A stretch of 64,000 bases of DNA from Halochromatium roseum (lineage in GTDB: Bacteria; Pseudomonadota; Gammaproteobacteria; Chromatiales; Chromatiaceae). The stretch is taken from NCBI RefSeq assembly GCF_016653315.1, contig NZ_NHSH01000065.1, positions 1 through 64,000 on the forward strand, in the 5' to 3' direction. Under the pieces are notes generated by a model. That model was not told where the DNA came from. It did no database searches and was given only the letters and a program-made list of their open reading frames with translations. Position numbers and translations under genes: made by a program. Below are positions 17,783 to 27,080 of the stretch, piece after piece; within the stretch, counting starts at the first letter, position 1; every line of letters begins with the position of its first letter.

Positions 17783-20700
17783 TTAACTGGTTTCAGGCCC
17801 GTCGTTATCGTCCGTCTTGAGGCGAATACCGCGTCTCGAGGCCTTCGGCTGCGGCTTCGCTGGCGCCGCCTTCTTCGTCGTCGCCTTTTTTGCCGTTCCT
17901 TTCTTCGTCGCCGCCTTCTTCGTCGCTGCCTTCTTGACCGGAGCCTTTTTCGCCGCAGCCGGCTTTGCCGGTGCCTTAGGCTCGGCAGCTGTAGCCGACG
18001 TCTCCGCTAACGCCTCACTATTCACTGTAGTCGGCTCTGGCCTACTTGTCTGATCTGACGTCTGATCTGGCTCCGATTCCGGGCGCTCAGACGCACCGGC
18101 AACAGAGGCACTGGCGGACCCGGCGTCCGTTTCTGACTGACGCAACGCATTGGGCAGTGGCCCGGCTGGCGCGGTTCCCGCTGGCGGTGATGATCGCCGT
18201 TTCTTGAGCATTCCCTTGATCCAATCCAACAGCAGCAAGAACAGACCTCGGAAGGCATAGAGCGCGAGCGTCAGAACGCCGCCAATCTTGGCCAAGACGC
18301 CGCCGCTCTTTTGCTTACCCTGGGTAGAGGTCGAGTGGGTCGCGCGACCAGGCTCATCGTGCTGTAGATCTTCGGCGCAAGGAACCACCATCCCGGGCGG
18401 AGCACTCGCGACGGCCACCTCACAGAGATCCTTGCTCGCGGCGACACAACCGAGAGGGATCACGATCAAGGTCAGCAGCGTCGAGACCAGCACGCCTGAT
18501 GACAACGAGATCGCCATGCCTTGGAAGATCGGATCGGTGACGATGACGCTCGCGCCAGCCACCAGCGCAAGCGCCGTGATCACGATCGGTCGTGTTCGCG
18601 TCGTACAGGAACGAATCACCGCCTCAGCGACCGGCACGCCCTTCTGCACCTCATGGATGGAAAAATCGACTAGCAAGATCGAGTTACGCACGATGATACC
18701 GGCCAAGGCAATCCAGCCGATCATCGAGGTGGCGGTGAACTCGCCCCCATAGCCAAGCTCGAAGGCCAGCCAGTGCGCCGGGATGATGCCGAGCAAAGTC
18801 AACGGAATCGGCGCCATGATCACCAGTGGGATACGGAAGTTTCCGAACTCCCAGACCACCAGGACGTAGATCAGGATCAAGGCGACGCCGAACGCGGCAC
18901 CCATGTCGCGGAAGGTCTCGTAGGTCACGGTCCACTCGCCCGCCCATTCAAAGCTCGATACCTGATCCGAGGGCGGCGGCCCCAGCCAGTAGGACTCCGG
19001 TTTCACCCCATCCGGCGCTACATAGCCCATCTCGTCGATGCGATTCTGGATCTGCATCATCGCGTAGACAGGTGCCGCTAGGGCACCCCCGACATCCGCC
19101 ACTACGTACTCAACCGCACGCAGGTCTTTCCGATAGACGATCGACTCCTCGGGCACACGCTCAAAGCTTCCCAGCTCACGCAGTGGAATCGTCGTGCCAG
19201 AATTGGTTCGCACCGGCAGATCACCGAGGCCCTGAATCTGCGAGCGTTCGGCGAGCGGCACCTGTACCACGATATCCACCGGCTCGTGGCCAGCACGCAT
19301 CTTCACGTCGCCGATCTCAGCCCCACCAAGAGCCATAGTCAGATTGCGGTTGATGGCATCCACCGAGACGCCGCGACGCACGGCCTTTTCGGTGTCGACA
19401 TCAAAACGCCAATAGTCGAAGGACTCGCGCAGATAGTTGTCGACATCGCGCGCGCTCTCGGCTTGGGCAAAGATGTCAGTCAGTTCCTGCGCAAAGGCGC
19501 GCCGAACCTCCGCGCTCGGGCCGTGGATCTCGGCCACGACTGACTGCAGCACCGGCGGTCCAGGTGGCATCTCGACCACGGCGATGCTGGCGCCGTTCGC
19601 ATCCGCCAGCGGCTTCAGCATCTCACGCGCCTCGACCGCAATCTCGTGGCTGCTGCGGTCACGATCGTGCTTATTGGTCAGCTGCACCTGCAGCTCCCCC
19701 TGCCAGGGATCGGAGCGCAAGTAGTAGTGGCGCACCATGCCGTTGAAATCGAACGGCCGCGCCGTGCCAGCGTAGAGCTGAATCGCGGTGACCTCCGGCA
19801 TGCTGCGGATCTTCTCCGCCATCTGATGCGCCAGATTGGCGGTCACCGGCAACGCGGTACCCTCGGGCATGTCCAACACCACCGAAAACTCCGGCTTGTT
19901 GTCCAGTGGCAGCATCTTCACCGGCACCCACTTGAAGTAGAAGAAGCTCAGGGTGAAGAGGAAGGTGCCCCAGAGCACCAGCTTAAAGATCAGACGCTTG
20001 TGCTTATGCTCGATCAGCGGGGTGAGGATGCCGACATAGAGCTTCTCGAGGTTCTTCGACTCTTGATGCTCGCGCTTCTCGGCGATTTCCAAATAGCGCA
20101 TGGATGGCCGCAGCCACTTCGAGATCGCCAGATAGGGCGTGAACACGAAGGCCGCGAACAGCGAGATCAGCATCGCCACCGAACCCAGCGCCGGAATCGG
20201 CATCATGTAGGGGCCCATCATGCCGCTGACGAAGCCCATCGGCAGCAAGGCCGCAATCACGGTAAAGGTCGCGAGGATGGTCGGATTACCCACCTCACGC
20301 ACCGCATCGACCGCAGTGACCTCATCGGTACGACCTTCCTCGAGCCAACGCCGGTAGATATTCTCGACCACCACGATGGCGTCATCGACCAAGATGCCGA
20401 TCGAAAAGATCAGCGCGAACAGGCTCACACGGTCGATGGTGTAATCGGCGATCCATGCCACAAAGATGGTCATCAACAGGACCACCGGAATCACCAACAT
20501 GACCACGATCGCCGGCTTCAGCGCGCGGAAGGCCGCCAGTACCAGCAAGAAGACGAAGAAGGTCGCGATGAACAGCTTGAAGATCAGCTCCGAGACCTTC
20601 TCATCGGCGGATTCGCCATAATTGCGAGTCACACTCACCGCAACATTGTTCGGGATACGCTCGCCTTTGATCTCCTCGACCTTGTCCAGGATCGCATTCG

Positions 20701-21727
20701 CCACCGTCACGCCGTTGGTCAGCTCTTTCTTCGCGATCGCGATGGTCACCGCAGGCGCGCCATCAGCCCTGAGATCACTCCCAGCCGCCGGACCGCTGTA
20801 GTAGGCGACCAGCTGATCCGCATCCTCCGGCCCTTGGCGCACGCGTGCGATGTCATGCACGTAGACCGGGATCTCGTTATAGGTGCCAACCACCAAGCGC
20901 TGGATATCTTCAGCTCCCTTCAAGAACGAGCCCGAGACCACTGAGAAATGCGTGCCACTCGATTCAACACCACCAGCGCTCGCCTCAGCGTTCGCCGCGC
21001 GGATGGTACTCGCCACCTCGTCCAGACTGATTCGATAGCCAGAAAGCCGTTCCGGATAGGCATCAACGGTAATCTGCTCGGCCCGCCCGCCGACGATGAA
21101 ACTGTTGCCGGTGTCCTTGACCTCCTTCAACGATTGCAGCACGTCTTGCGCGAGCAGCCGCAGTTGTCCGTCATCGACATCAGGCCGGCCGTTGCCATCG
21201 ACGTCCTTGGACCAGAGCGTCAGGGTAACGATCGGCACATCGTCGATGCCCTTGGTCTTCACCAAGGGCGGCATCACCCCAGGCGGGATCTTGTCCATGT
21301 TGGACGACAGCTTGTCGTTGACCTTGACCAGCGACGGGCCGACCTCCTCGCCGACCTCGAACTCGACTGTCACCAGCCCTTGGCCACGTTGTGCGGCGGA
21401 GTAGACGTGCTTAACGCCCGGGATCTCGCTCATGATCCGTTCGAGCGGCTGCATCGTCAGACTCGAGACCTGCTCTGCCGAGGCGCCCGGATATTGCACC
21501 ATGATGTCGATCATCGGTACTGAGATCTGCGGGTCTTCTTGACGCGGCGTCGCGATGAGACCGAGCAGTCCCATCATCAACATCGCCACATAGAGCAATG
21601 GCGAGAGGGGTGAGCGGATGAAGAAACGGGCAGTTCGGCCTGCAAGACCGAGACTGTCACCATCCATCGAAGCAAGGGAGCGAGCGTCTTCTGGCGCTGC
21701 GGTGCGAGGGCTATCGTCCTGGCTCAT
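17783..21727 (-). CDS. RND-family efflux pump permease with a histone-H1-like C-terminal tail
   Basis: The first 1,100 or so residues form a standard RND permease: the DPQISVPMIDIMVQYPGA motif after TM1, periplasmic porter domains, and two six-helix membrane blocks with DDAIVVVENIYR. The inner-membrane proton-driven trimer would work with the adaptor encoded 88 bases upstream; no outer-membrane channel gene is near. The C-terminus is exceptional. After TM12 comes another hydrophobic segment (LYAFRGLFLLLLDWIKGML), an acidic Ser/Thr-rich linker, then about 55 residues of KKA/TKKA/AKP repeats (residues about 1246-1302). The frame is continuous and the tail is not a separate gene. Substrate unknown. 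Confidence 0.9.
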   Translation of the reverse strand: MSQDDSPRTAAPEDARSLASMDGDSLGLAGRTARFFIRSPLSPLLYVAMLMMGLLGLIATPRQEDPQISVPMIDIMVQYPGASAEQVSSLTMQPLERIMSEIPGVKHVYSAAQRGQGLVTVEFEVGEEVGPSLVKVNDKLSSNMDKIPPGVMPPLVKTKGIDDVPIVTLTLWSKDVDGNGRPDVDDGQLRLLAQDVLQSLKEVKDTGNSFIVGGRAEQITVDAYPERLSGYRISLDEVASTIRAANAEASAGGVESSGTHFSVVSGSFLKGAEDIQRLVVGTYNEIPVYVHDIARVRQGPEDADQLVAYYSGPAAGSDLRADGAPAVTIAIAKKELTNGVTVANAILDKVEEIKGERIPNNVAVSVTRNYGESADEKVSELIFKLFIATFFVFLLVLAAFRALKPAIVVMLVIPVVLLMTIFVAWIADYTIDRVSLFALIFSIGILVDDAIVVVENIYRRWLEEGRTDEVTAVDAVREVGNPTILATFTVIAALLPMGFVSGMMGPYMMPIPALGSVAMLISLFAAFVFTPYLAISKWLRPSMRYLEIAEKREHQESKNLEKLYVGILTPLIEHKHKRLIFKLVLWGTFLFTLSFFYFKWVPVKMLPLDNKPEFSVVLDMPEGTALPVTANLAHQMAEKIRSMPEVTAIQLYAGTARPFDFNGMVRHYYLRSDPWQGELQVQLTNKHDRDRSSHEIAVEAREMLKPLADANGASIAVVEMPPGPPVLQSVVAEIHGPSAEVRRAFAQELTDIFAQAESARDVDNYLRESFDYWRFDVDTEKAVRRGVSVDAINRNLTMALGGAEIGDVKMRAGHEPVDIVVQVPLAERSQIQGLGDLPVRTNSGTTIPLRELGSFERVPEESIVYRKDLRAVEYVVADVGGALAAPVYAMMQIQNRIDEMGYVAPDGVKPESYWLGPPPSDQVSSFEWAGEWTVTYETFRDMGAAFGVALILIYVLVVWEFGNFRIPLVIMAPIPLTLLGIIPAHWLAFELGYGGEFTATSMIGWIALAGIIVRNSILLVDFSIHEVQKGVPVAEAVIRSCTTRTRPIVITALALVAGASVIVTDPIFQGMAISLSSGVLVSTLLTLIVIPLGCVAASKDLCEVAVASAPPGMVVPCAEDLQHDEPGRATHSTSTQGKQKSGGVLAKIGGVLTLALYAFRGLFLLLLDWIKGMLKKRRSSPPAGTAPAGPLPNALRQSETDAGSASASVAGASERPESEPDQTSDQTSRPEPTTVNSEALAETSATAAEPKAPAKPAAAKKAPVKKAATKKAATKKGTAKKATTKKAAPAKPQPKASRRGIRLKTDDNDGPETS

Positions 21728-21814
21728 AGCGTGTTTCTTACATCAGGGGCAGACGTGAAAAAACCGAGACAGGGAACAAACGGCAGAACCCCGCCTCGGT
21801 CCTCGGAGAACATC

Positions 21815-23002
21815 TCAGCGGCTTGAGCGGTCGCCCTGCGACCAGCCAGTGGCGATGCCAGGTCCCGGGTTGCTGAGGATGCGCTCACCGGCACGGAGAC
21901 CACTGAGCACAGTCACACCACCATTCGGTGTCGGCTCGCCGACGCGGATCAAACGCAGGTGCGGATTGCCCTCTTCGTCGAGCACATAGACCCCAGGAAG
22001 GCTGCCGTTATAGCGAATCGCCGTGCGCGGCACGACCGGATTCACGCGCGCCGGTGCGTTGAAGTCCGGCACCAAGACCTTGGCATACATGCCCGGCTCA
22101 GAGACGCCTTTCGGCAGGTCGAACTTGACTTTCACCGTGTGTCGCTGCGGATCAGCCATGGGATAGACCTGCGCAACGCGCACCGGCACATTGCCCGCAT
22201 CACCCACCTCATCGGCCGCCGAGCGCGGACGTGCCGGAACATCAAGCTCTGCACGCAGCATCGCCCCCTCGCGCAGACCAGGCCGCAGCCGTGCCGGGAC
22301 GTCGACCTCGACCTGCAGGTACTCGACGTCGGCAAAGGTCAGCAGCGGTTGGCCGGGTTGCACCGTATCGCCAACCTCGATGAACTTGCTGACAATGACG
22401 CCGTCAAAGGGCGCGATTGAGCGCGCATCGCGCAGTTTCGCATCCAAGGCCCGCAACTCCGCCTGCAGCTGCATCATGGCATTGCGCGCTTCCTGAATCT
22501 GCGTGCCAGAGGCGTATAGATCGGCAGAAAGCTCGGCGTCCTGATCGCGATCACCGATGAAATCCTCCATCGGCCGCGTGAAGAACTGATCGAAGAGATT
22601 CGGCACGCCCATGCCACCTGGCGAGGTCCGCGAGCGTGGCGAATACAACTCCCGACTGTACTGCACGCCAGCATTGCGCAATTGCGCGTCCGCCGTCGCC
22701 ATCTGCGCAAGTAGCGCCTGACGTTTGGCCTTCAACTCGCTGGCGTCCAGTGAGACCAGCAGATCACCGCTGTCGAATGCATCGCCCTCGATGCCGGCGA
22801 GATAGTCGACCCGCCCTGGTAGCTGTGCCGCCAGCGTCACCTCTTTGTACGGCACGACGGTACCGCCGACGGAGACGGTCGGCAGACCCTCCGCCTGCTT
22901 GACGACATAGATGTCTTCTACGGTCTGGGCTGATACCGCAGTGACGGCACCCATAGCGGCGAGGAGCCCGATCGAGAGCATGCGCATAATTAGATTTCCC
23001 AT
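21815..23002 (-). CDS. RND efflux periplasmic adaptor (membrane fusion protein)
   Basis: A signal peptide (MLSIGLLAAMGAVTAVSAQ) is followed by the lipoyl/barrel-sandwich half-motif VVPYKEVTLAAQLPGRVDYL, an alpha-hairpin region rich in Ala/Gln/Leu (about 85-190), and the second half-motif SIAPFDGVIVSKFIEVGDTVQPGQPLL. The beta-barrel and membrane-proximal domains follow. It bridges the RND permease downstream to an outer-membrane channel. The hairpin contains an insertion (SRTSPGGMGVPNLFDQFF) unusual for AcrA-like proteins. The start may be at 23002 or at the in-frame ATG at 22987. Confidence 0.9.
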   Translation of the reverse strand: MGNLIMRMLSIGLLAAMGAVTAVSAQTVEDIYVVKQAEGLPTVSVGGTVVPYKEVTLAAQLPGRVDYLAGIEGDAFDSGDLLVSLDASELKAKRQALLAQMATADAQLRNAGVQYSRELYSPRSRTSPGGMGVPNLFDQFFTRPMEDFIGDRDQDAELSADLYASGTQIQEARNAMMQLQAELRALDAKLRDARSIAPFDGVIVSKFIEVGDTVQPGQPLLTFADVEYLQVEVDVPARLRPGLREGAMLRAELDVPARPRSAADEVGDAGNVPVRVAQVYPMADPQRHTVKVKFDLPKGVSEPGMYAKVLVPDFNAPARVNPVVPRTAIRYNGSLPGVYVLDEEGNPHLRLIRVGEPTPNGGVTVLSGLRAGERILSNPGPGIATGWSQGDRSSR

Positions 23003-23591
23003 GATTTCGGGTACCCGAGAGCTGAATACGGCGAATCCGCAAGCTGGACAGTCGCGAGCCTCGGCTCAAGCCCCTGGCACACTCCTGCCAAGCCTGGCGC
23101 CGCGAGCCAGAGATCAGCAGAAGAGCAGGGGATGCTGCGCTTGATGCACAGCACTCCATGTAAGACCGGCTCGGCTATCGGCAATAGCCCCGGCCTAACA
23201 GCGGTCGGCTCTAGAGAACGCAGTCTGCAGTTGAGGCCCATTCGCACTGACGGTGGTGGTACTGATGAGTCTGATCGTTATTGTTGGCTAGATAGAAGAC
23301 GAGCCAAGCCGAGAAGTATCCTGAAAATACTGCCTGATATCAAGCAAAGCAGGCATTTAGGCCAAAAAAATCAGCCCCTTAGATGCCGCAAAATCCTGCT
23401 TTCGCCGCAAAGGCGGCCGCAAAAAACAGCTAAGCCATTGACTACCGCATGCTTTATCGACTGAGGGCGCACTTAACCCCTTAGTCCGCACGGACACTAC
23501 CCTGCATGGATCAGAGCGTATAGTATCCGCTGGCGTTCAAGCTTTCACCCGCCCTCGAGCTCGACCACGATTATTGACAGGAGCATGACGC
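23003..23591. other. Non-coding divergent promoter region (589 bases)
   Basis: No convincing gene is present. The stretch from about 23290 to 23460 is AT-richer than its surroundings. It contains an inverted repeat TGCCTG...CAGGCA near 23331-23355, followed by an A run. It presumably carries the promoters of the efflux operon (-) and of the dynamin-like gene (+). A TATAGT element lies near 23520. Confidence 0.5.
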
Positions 23592-25061
23592 ATGTCTTCA
23601 GCCGCCGGCCCGGAAAGCGTGCAGAGGCGTCTCAACGACCTCGAAAGCCACCTAGAGCAGGAAAACCCGATCCTCTTGAGCGCAGTACAGAGCTTCCGGA
23701 CGCTCGACCGGGTCGCCTACGACATGCACCTACTGCCCGAGAACAAATCGTTCGCCAGCCAGGTACCCTGGTGGCCACTGATCTCAGTGCTTGGCACCTT
23801 CTCTGCCGGTAAGTCGACCTTCATCAACGACTTCCTCGGTCAGACCATTCAGCGCACCGGCAACCAGGCCGTCGATGACCGTTTCACCGTCGTCGTCTAC
23901 AGCCCGGAGACCCGCAGCCACGCCCTGCCCGGCGTGTCACTCGATTCCGATCCGCGCTTCCCCTTCTACCAGATGTCGCGCGAGATCGAGCGCGTCGCCG
24001 GTGGCGAAGGCAAGCGTATCGACGCCTACCTGCAGCTCAAGACCTCCTGCAGCGACCGCTTGCGCGGCAAGATCCTGATCGACTCACCCGGCTTCGACGC
24101 TGACGCCCAGCGCGATGCCATCCTCAGCATCACCGACCACATGATCGACCTCTCCGATCTGGTGCTGGTGCTGTTCGACGCCCGCCACCCAGAGCCGGGC
24201 GCGATGCGCGACACACTGCAACATCTGGTGGTCAGGACCAAGAACCGCGCCGACTCCAGCAAGTTTCTCCATATCCTGAACCAGATCGACACCTCAGCCA
24301 AAGAGGACAACCCGGAAGACGTCGTCGCCGCCTGGCTGCGGGCACTTGGCGAGGTCGGCATGACTACCGGACGCTTCTTCACCATCTACAGTGGCTCGGC
24401 ACCGGGCATCCAGGACCCGACCCGGCGCGAACGCTTCGAGCGCAAACGTGATGCCGACCTGAGCGAGATCTACGAACGCATGGACCAAGTCGAGATCGAG
24501 CGCGCCTATCGCATCGTCGCCTCGCTGCGGCAGACCGCGACCAGCTTTGCCGATGAGACCGTGCCACTGCTCGAGACCGCCGTGCGGCGCTGGCGCGCAC
24601 GCACCCTGATGGCCGACCTCATTGTGCTCGTCACCATGATCTCATTGTTCTTGGCTTGGAGCATCAGCAGCGGCCATTGGAACGCGCTCTCCTATGAGCC
24701 GGCTTGGCTCGAGACACTTGAAGGCTGGGGCCTCAACTGGGCCTTGCAGGGTGCCGAGGCGCTTGCGCTGCTGGCCTTTGTCGCCGCGCACTTCGGTCTG
24801 CGCAAGCTCGCCGCTTTCAGCGTGCGTCCCTGGCTGCGCAAGCAACTGCGCGATGAAAAACTGCCCGGCAATGTGCTCGAGGCGTTCCAGATCAACACCC
24901 GCAGCTGGCAGACCTTCTTCCTCGGCAAGCCGCTGGGCTGGAACGACTGGTCAGAGGGACGCATCGCCAAGGTGCTGCATGACTGCGAGACCTATGTGCA
25001 GAATCTGAACGAGCGCTTCACCAATCCACGCGGACTCAAATCCACTCCAGCACGCGACTGA
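23592..25061 (+). CDS. Dynamin-like GTPase, membrane-associated
   Basis: G-protein motifs are present: G1 GTFSAGKST (about residue 70), G3 DSPGF and G4 NQID. Two hydrophobic segments (ADLIVLVTMISLFLAWSIS at about 338 and the stretch around ALALLAFVAAHFGL at about 395) would anchor it in the inner membrane. The size, 489 residues, fits bacterial dynamin-family or EHD-like GTPases of unknown specific role, which remodel or protect membranes. An AGGAG ribosome site eight bases upstream supports the ATG at 23592. A ROK kinase gene follows after 14 bases. Confidence 0.85.
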   Translation: MSSAAGPESVQRRLNDLESHLEQENPILLSAVQSFRTLDRVAYDMHLLPENKSFASQVPWWPLISVLGTFSAGKSTFINDFLGQTIQRTGNQAVDDRFTVVVYSPETRSHALPGVSLDSDPRFPFYQMSREIERVAGGEGKRIDAYLQLKTSCSDRLRGKILIDSPGFDADAQRDAILSITDHMIDLSDLVLVLFDARHPEPGAMRDTLQHLVVRTKNRADSSKFLHILNQIDTSAKEDNPEDVVAAWLRALGEVGMTTGRFFTIYSGSAPGIQDPTRRERFERKRDADLSEIYERMDQVEIERAYRIVASLRQTATSFADETVPLLETAVRRWRARTLMADLIVLVTMISLFLAWSISSGHWNALSYEPAWLETLEGWGLNWALQGAEALALLAFVAAHFGLRKLAAFSVRPWLRKQLRDEKLPGNVLEAFQINTRSWQTFFLGKPLGWNDWSEGRIAKVLHDCETYVQNLNERFTNPRGLKSTPARD

Positions 25062-25075
25062 GTCAGCGGGCGGCG

Positions 25076-25981
25076 ATGGGCACGCCGATCCATATCGGCG
25101 TCGATCTTGGCGGCACCAAGATCGAGGCTGCCGCACTGGACGACGCGGGCCAACTGCTGCAGCGCAAACGTATTGCAACGCCACGCCATGACTACCCAGG
25201 CACCCTTGCCGCCATCCATGGGCTGATCTTGGCACTCGAGGCCGAACTCGGGGTCCGCGCCAGCATCGGCATCGGCACCCCAGGCGCGGTGTCGCCGTTC
25301 AGCGGACGCTTGCGCAACGCCAACTCGGTCTGGCTCAACGACCGCAGCCTGTGCAGCGATCTGGAGCACTGTCTGCGGCGTCCGGTGCGCATCGCCAACG
25401 ATGCCGACTGCTTCACCCTCTCCGAGGCGACCGATGGCGCCGCTGCCGGCGCCCGCTCGGTGTTCGGCGTCATCATTGGCACCGGCACTGGCGGCGGTGT
25501 CGTCATCAATGGGCAGTTACTCAGCGGACCCAACGCCATCGCCGGCGAATGGGGGCACAACCCACTACCTTGGCCGCAAGACGATGAACGCCCGGGGCCC
25601 CATTGTTATTGCGGCAAGTCTGGCTGTATCGAGACCTGGGTCTCCGGTCCGGCGCTGAGCGCGGACCTTAAGCGCCACAGCGGCCGCCAGCTCGACGGCA
25701 AGGCCATCGCGGCCGCCGCCGAGCAGGGCGACACCGATGCCGAGGCCGCGCTACAACGCTATGAGGATCGGCTTGCGCGCGCGCTGGCGTCGGTGATCAA
25801 CCTGCTCGACCCCGAGGTCATCGTGCTCGGCGGTGGCCTGTCTAATCTGCAGCGGCTCTACCAGCACCTGCCTGAGCGAATTCGCCCCTACATCTTCGGC
25901 GATGGCCTCGCCACCCGGATCATCCCGCCCCGCTTCGGCGACGCCAGTGGTGTGCGCGGCGCAGCCTGGCTGTGGCGCTAG
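25076..25981 (+). CDS. ROK-family sugar kinase (fructokinase/N-acetylglucosamine kinase type)
   Basis: The ATP-binding motif GVDLGGTKIEAA opens the protein. The ROK zinc motif HCYCGKSGCIETW is complete, and the catalytic Asp lies in RIANDADCFTLSEA. The 301-residue length fits bacterial Mak/NagK-like kinases. It phosphorylates a hexose such as fructose, mannose or N-acetylglucosamine; the sequence alone does not decide which. It follows the dynamin-like gene closely, but a functional link is not obvious. Confidence 0.88.
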   Translation: MGTPIHIGVDLGGTKIEAAALDDAGQLLQRKRIATPRHDYPGTLAAIHGLILALEAELGVRASIGIGTPGAVSPFSGRLRNANSVWLNDRSLCSDLEHCLRRPVRIANDADCFTLSEATDGAAAGARSVFGVIIGTGTGGGVVINGQLLSGPNAIAGEWGHNPLPWPQDDERPGPHCYCGKSGCIETWVSGPALSADLKRHSGRQLDGKAIAAAAEQGDTDAEAALQRYEDRLARALASVINLLDPEVIVLGGGLSNLQRLYQHLPERIRPYIFGDGLATRIIPPRFGDASGVRGAAWLWR

Positions 25982-26064
25982 CTGCACGCACGAATAGTCG
26001 GCAACAGGTCTTTAACAGACTGCGCCTGCATCCTGACAACCAACACTGGCAACGACTTGAAAAG

Positions 26065-26079
26065 GTGTAACTCATACAC
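26065..26079. promoter_or_regulatory. Inverted repeat upstream of the Nudix regulator, candidate operator
   Basis: GTGTA-actca-TACAC is a perfect 5-base inverted repeat 39 bases before the ATG of the Nudix/winged-helix gene, in an AT-rich stretch. Its position and symmetry suit an autoregulatory operator. I did not find the same repeat in front of nadA. Confidence 0.4.
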
Positions 26080-26117
26080 TAAGTTAACCAAAGGGAAACA
26101 GCCAACAGCCGTCAACG

Positions 26118-26837
26118 ATGACCGACAAGCCCCAAACCAGCGATGCCGCCACCGCCACCAACCCTGGGCAGCCTTATTGCTACCGCTACCCACATCCGGC
26201 GGTCACCACTGACGTCGTCCTGTTTACGATTCGCGACGATCGGCTACAGTTGCTACTCATCGAGCGCGGCAACGAGCCGTACAAGGGCAGCTGGGCGCTC
26301 CCCGGCGGCTTCGTTGATATCGATGAAGACCTCGCGACCTGCGCCGCGCGTGAGCTGGCGGAAGAGACCGGGGTCGAGAACCTGTACCTCGAGCAGCTCG
26401 GCACCTTCGGCAAGCCCGGACGCGATCCGCGCGAGCGGGTGATCAGCGTCGCCTATCTGGCATTGGCACCCGAGTCTAGGCTCCAGGTACGCGCCGGCGA
26501 TGATGCCGCGGCCGCCGCCTGGTTTCCGGTCACGGCCTTGCCACCACTGGCCTTCGACCACGACGAGATCATTGCGATGGCCCATCGCCGTCTGGTGGCC
26601 AAACTCGACTACTCGACCATCGCCTTTCAGCTCGTGCCAGAGACCTTCACCCTCAGCGAGCTGCAACGGGTCTACGAGACCCTGGTTGATGCAGAGATCG
26701 ACAAGCGCAACTTCCGCAAGTGGGCGCAAGCGTTGGAGGTCATCGAAGACACCGGAGAACTCCGCCGGCGCGGCAGCCATCGCCCGGCGCGCGTCTATCG
26801 CTTGCTCGACCGCGAGCGCATCGCGTTCCTCAAATAG
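26118..26837 (+). CDS. NrtR-like Nudix hydrolase/transcription regulator
   Basis: The N-terminal half is a Nudix domain with an intact catalytic box (GFVDIDEDLATCAARELAEETGV follows Gx5Ex7REUxEExGU). The C-terminal half (from about 165) is a winged-helix domain with FTLSELQRVYETL and NFRKWAQALEVIEDTG, the arrangement of NrtR regulators. NrtR proteins sense ADP-ribose through the Nudix domain and repress NAD synthesis or salvage genes. The nadA gene follows about 240 bases downstream in the same direction, which fits. The intact Nudix box means hydrolase activity may be retained. Confidence 0.85.
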   Translation: MTDKPQTSDAATATNPGQPYCYRYPHPAVTTDVVLFTIRDDRLQLLLIERGNEPYKGSWALPGGFVDIDEDLATCAARELAEETGVENLYLEQLGTFGKPGRDPRERVISVAYLALAPESRLQVRAGDDAAAAAWFPVTALPPLAFDHDEIIAMAHRRLVAKLDYSTIAFQLVPETFTLSELQRVYETLVDAEIDKRNFRKWAQALEVIEDTGELRRRGSHRPARVYRLLDRERIAFLK

Positions 26838-26850
26838 TTAGCGCTCATTG

Positions 26851-26906
26851 CCTGATGCCTGATGCCTGATGCCTGATGCCTGATGCCTGATGCCTGATGC
26901 CTGATG
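26851..26906. repeat. Eight perfect tandem copies of CCTGATG
   Basis: The 7-base unit CCTGATG is repeated eight times without error between the Nudix gene stop (26837) and nadA. Such perfect short tandem repeats change copy number by replication slippage. It lies in the leader or promoter region of nadA, about 175 bases before its start. Confidence 0.95.
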
Positions 26907-27080
26907 CGCTCAACAACCGCCCGTCGGTAAGCCGTTGCAGCGGCGATTCGACCAAGACCGAACACAAAACGGCCATTGCGCCCAAGCATTGGGCCCACAG
27001 CATTGCGCCCAAGACCTGATCGATCCTCAGCAACCAACGATGATCGTCCACGAACAGCCGCAGTCGCCCCGGAGACAAGC

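Noticed and set aside
19646-20944. A long open frame on + (over 400 codons) opposite the RND pump gene.
   Set aside because: It is the antisense of a strongly conserved GC-rich gene; its protein is His/Arg/Gln-rich with no motif.
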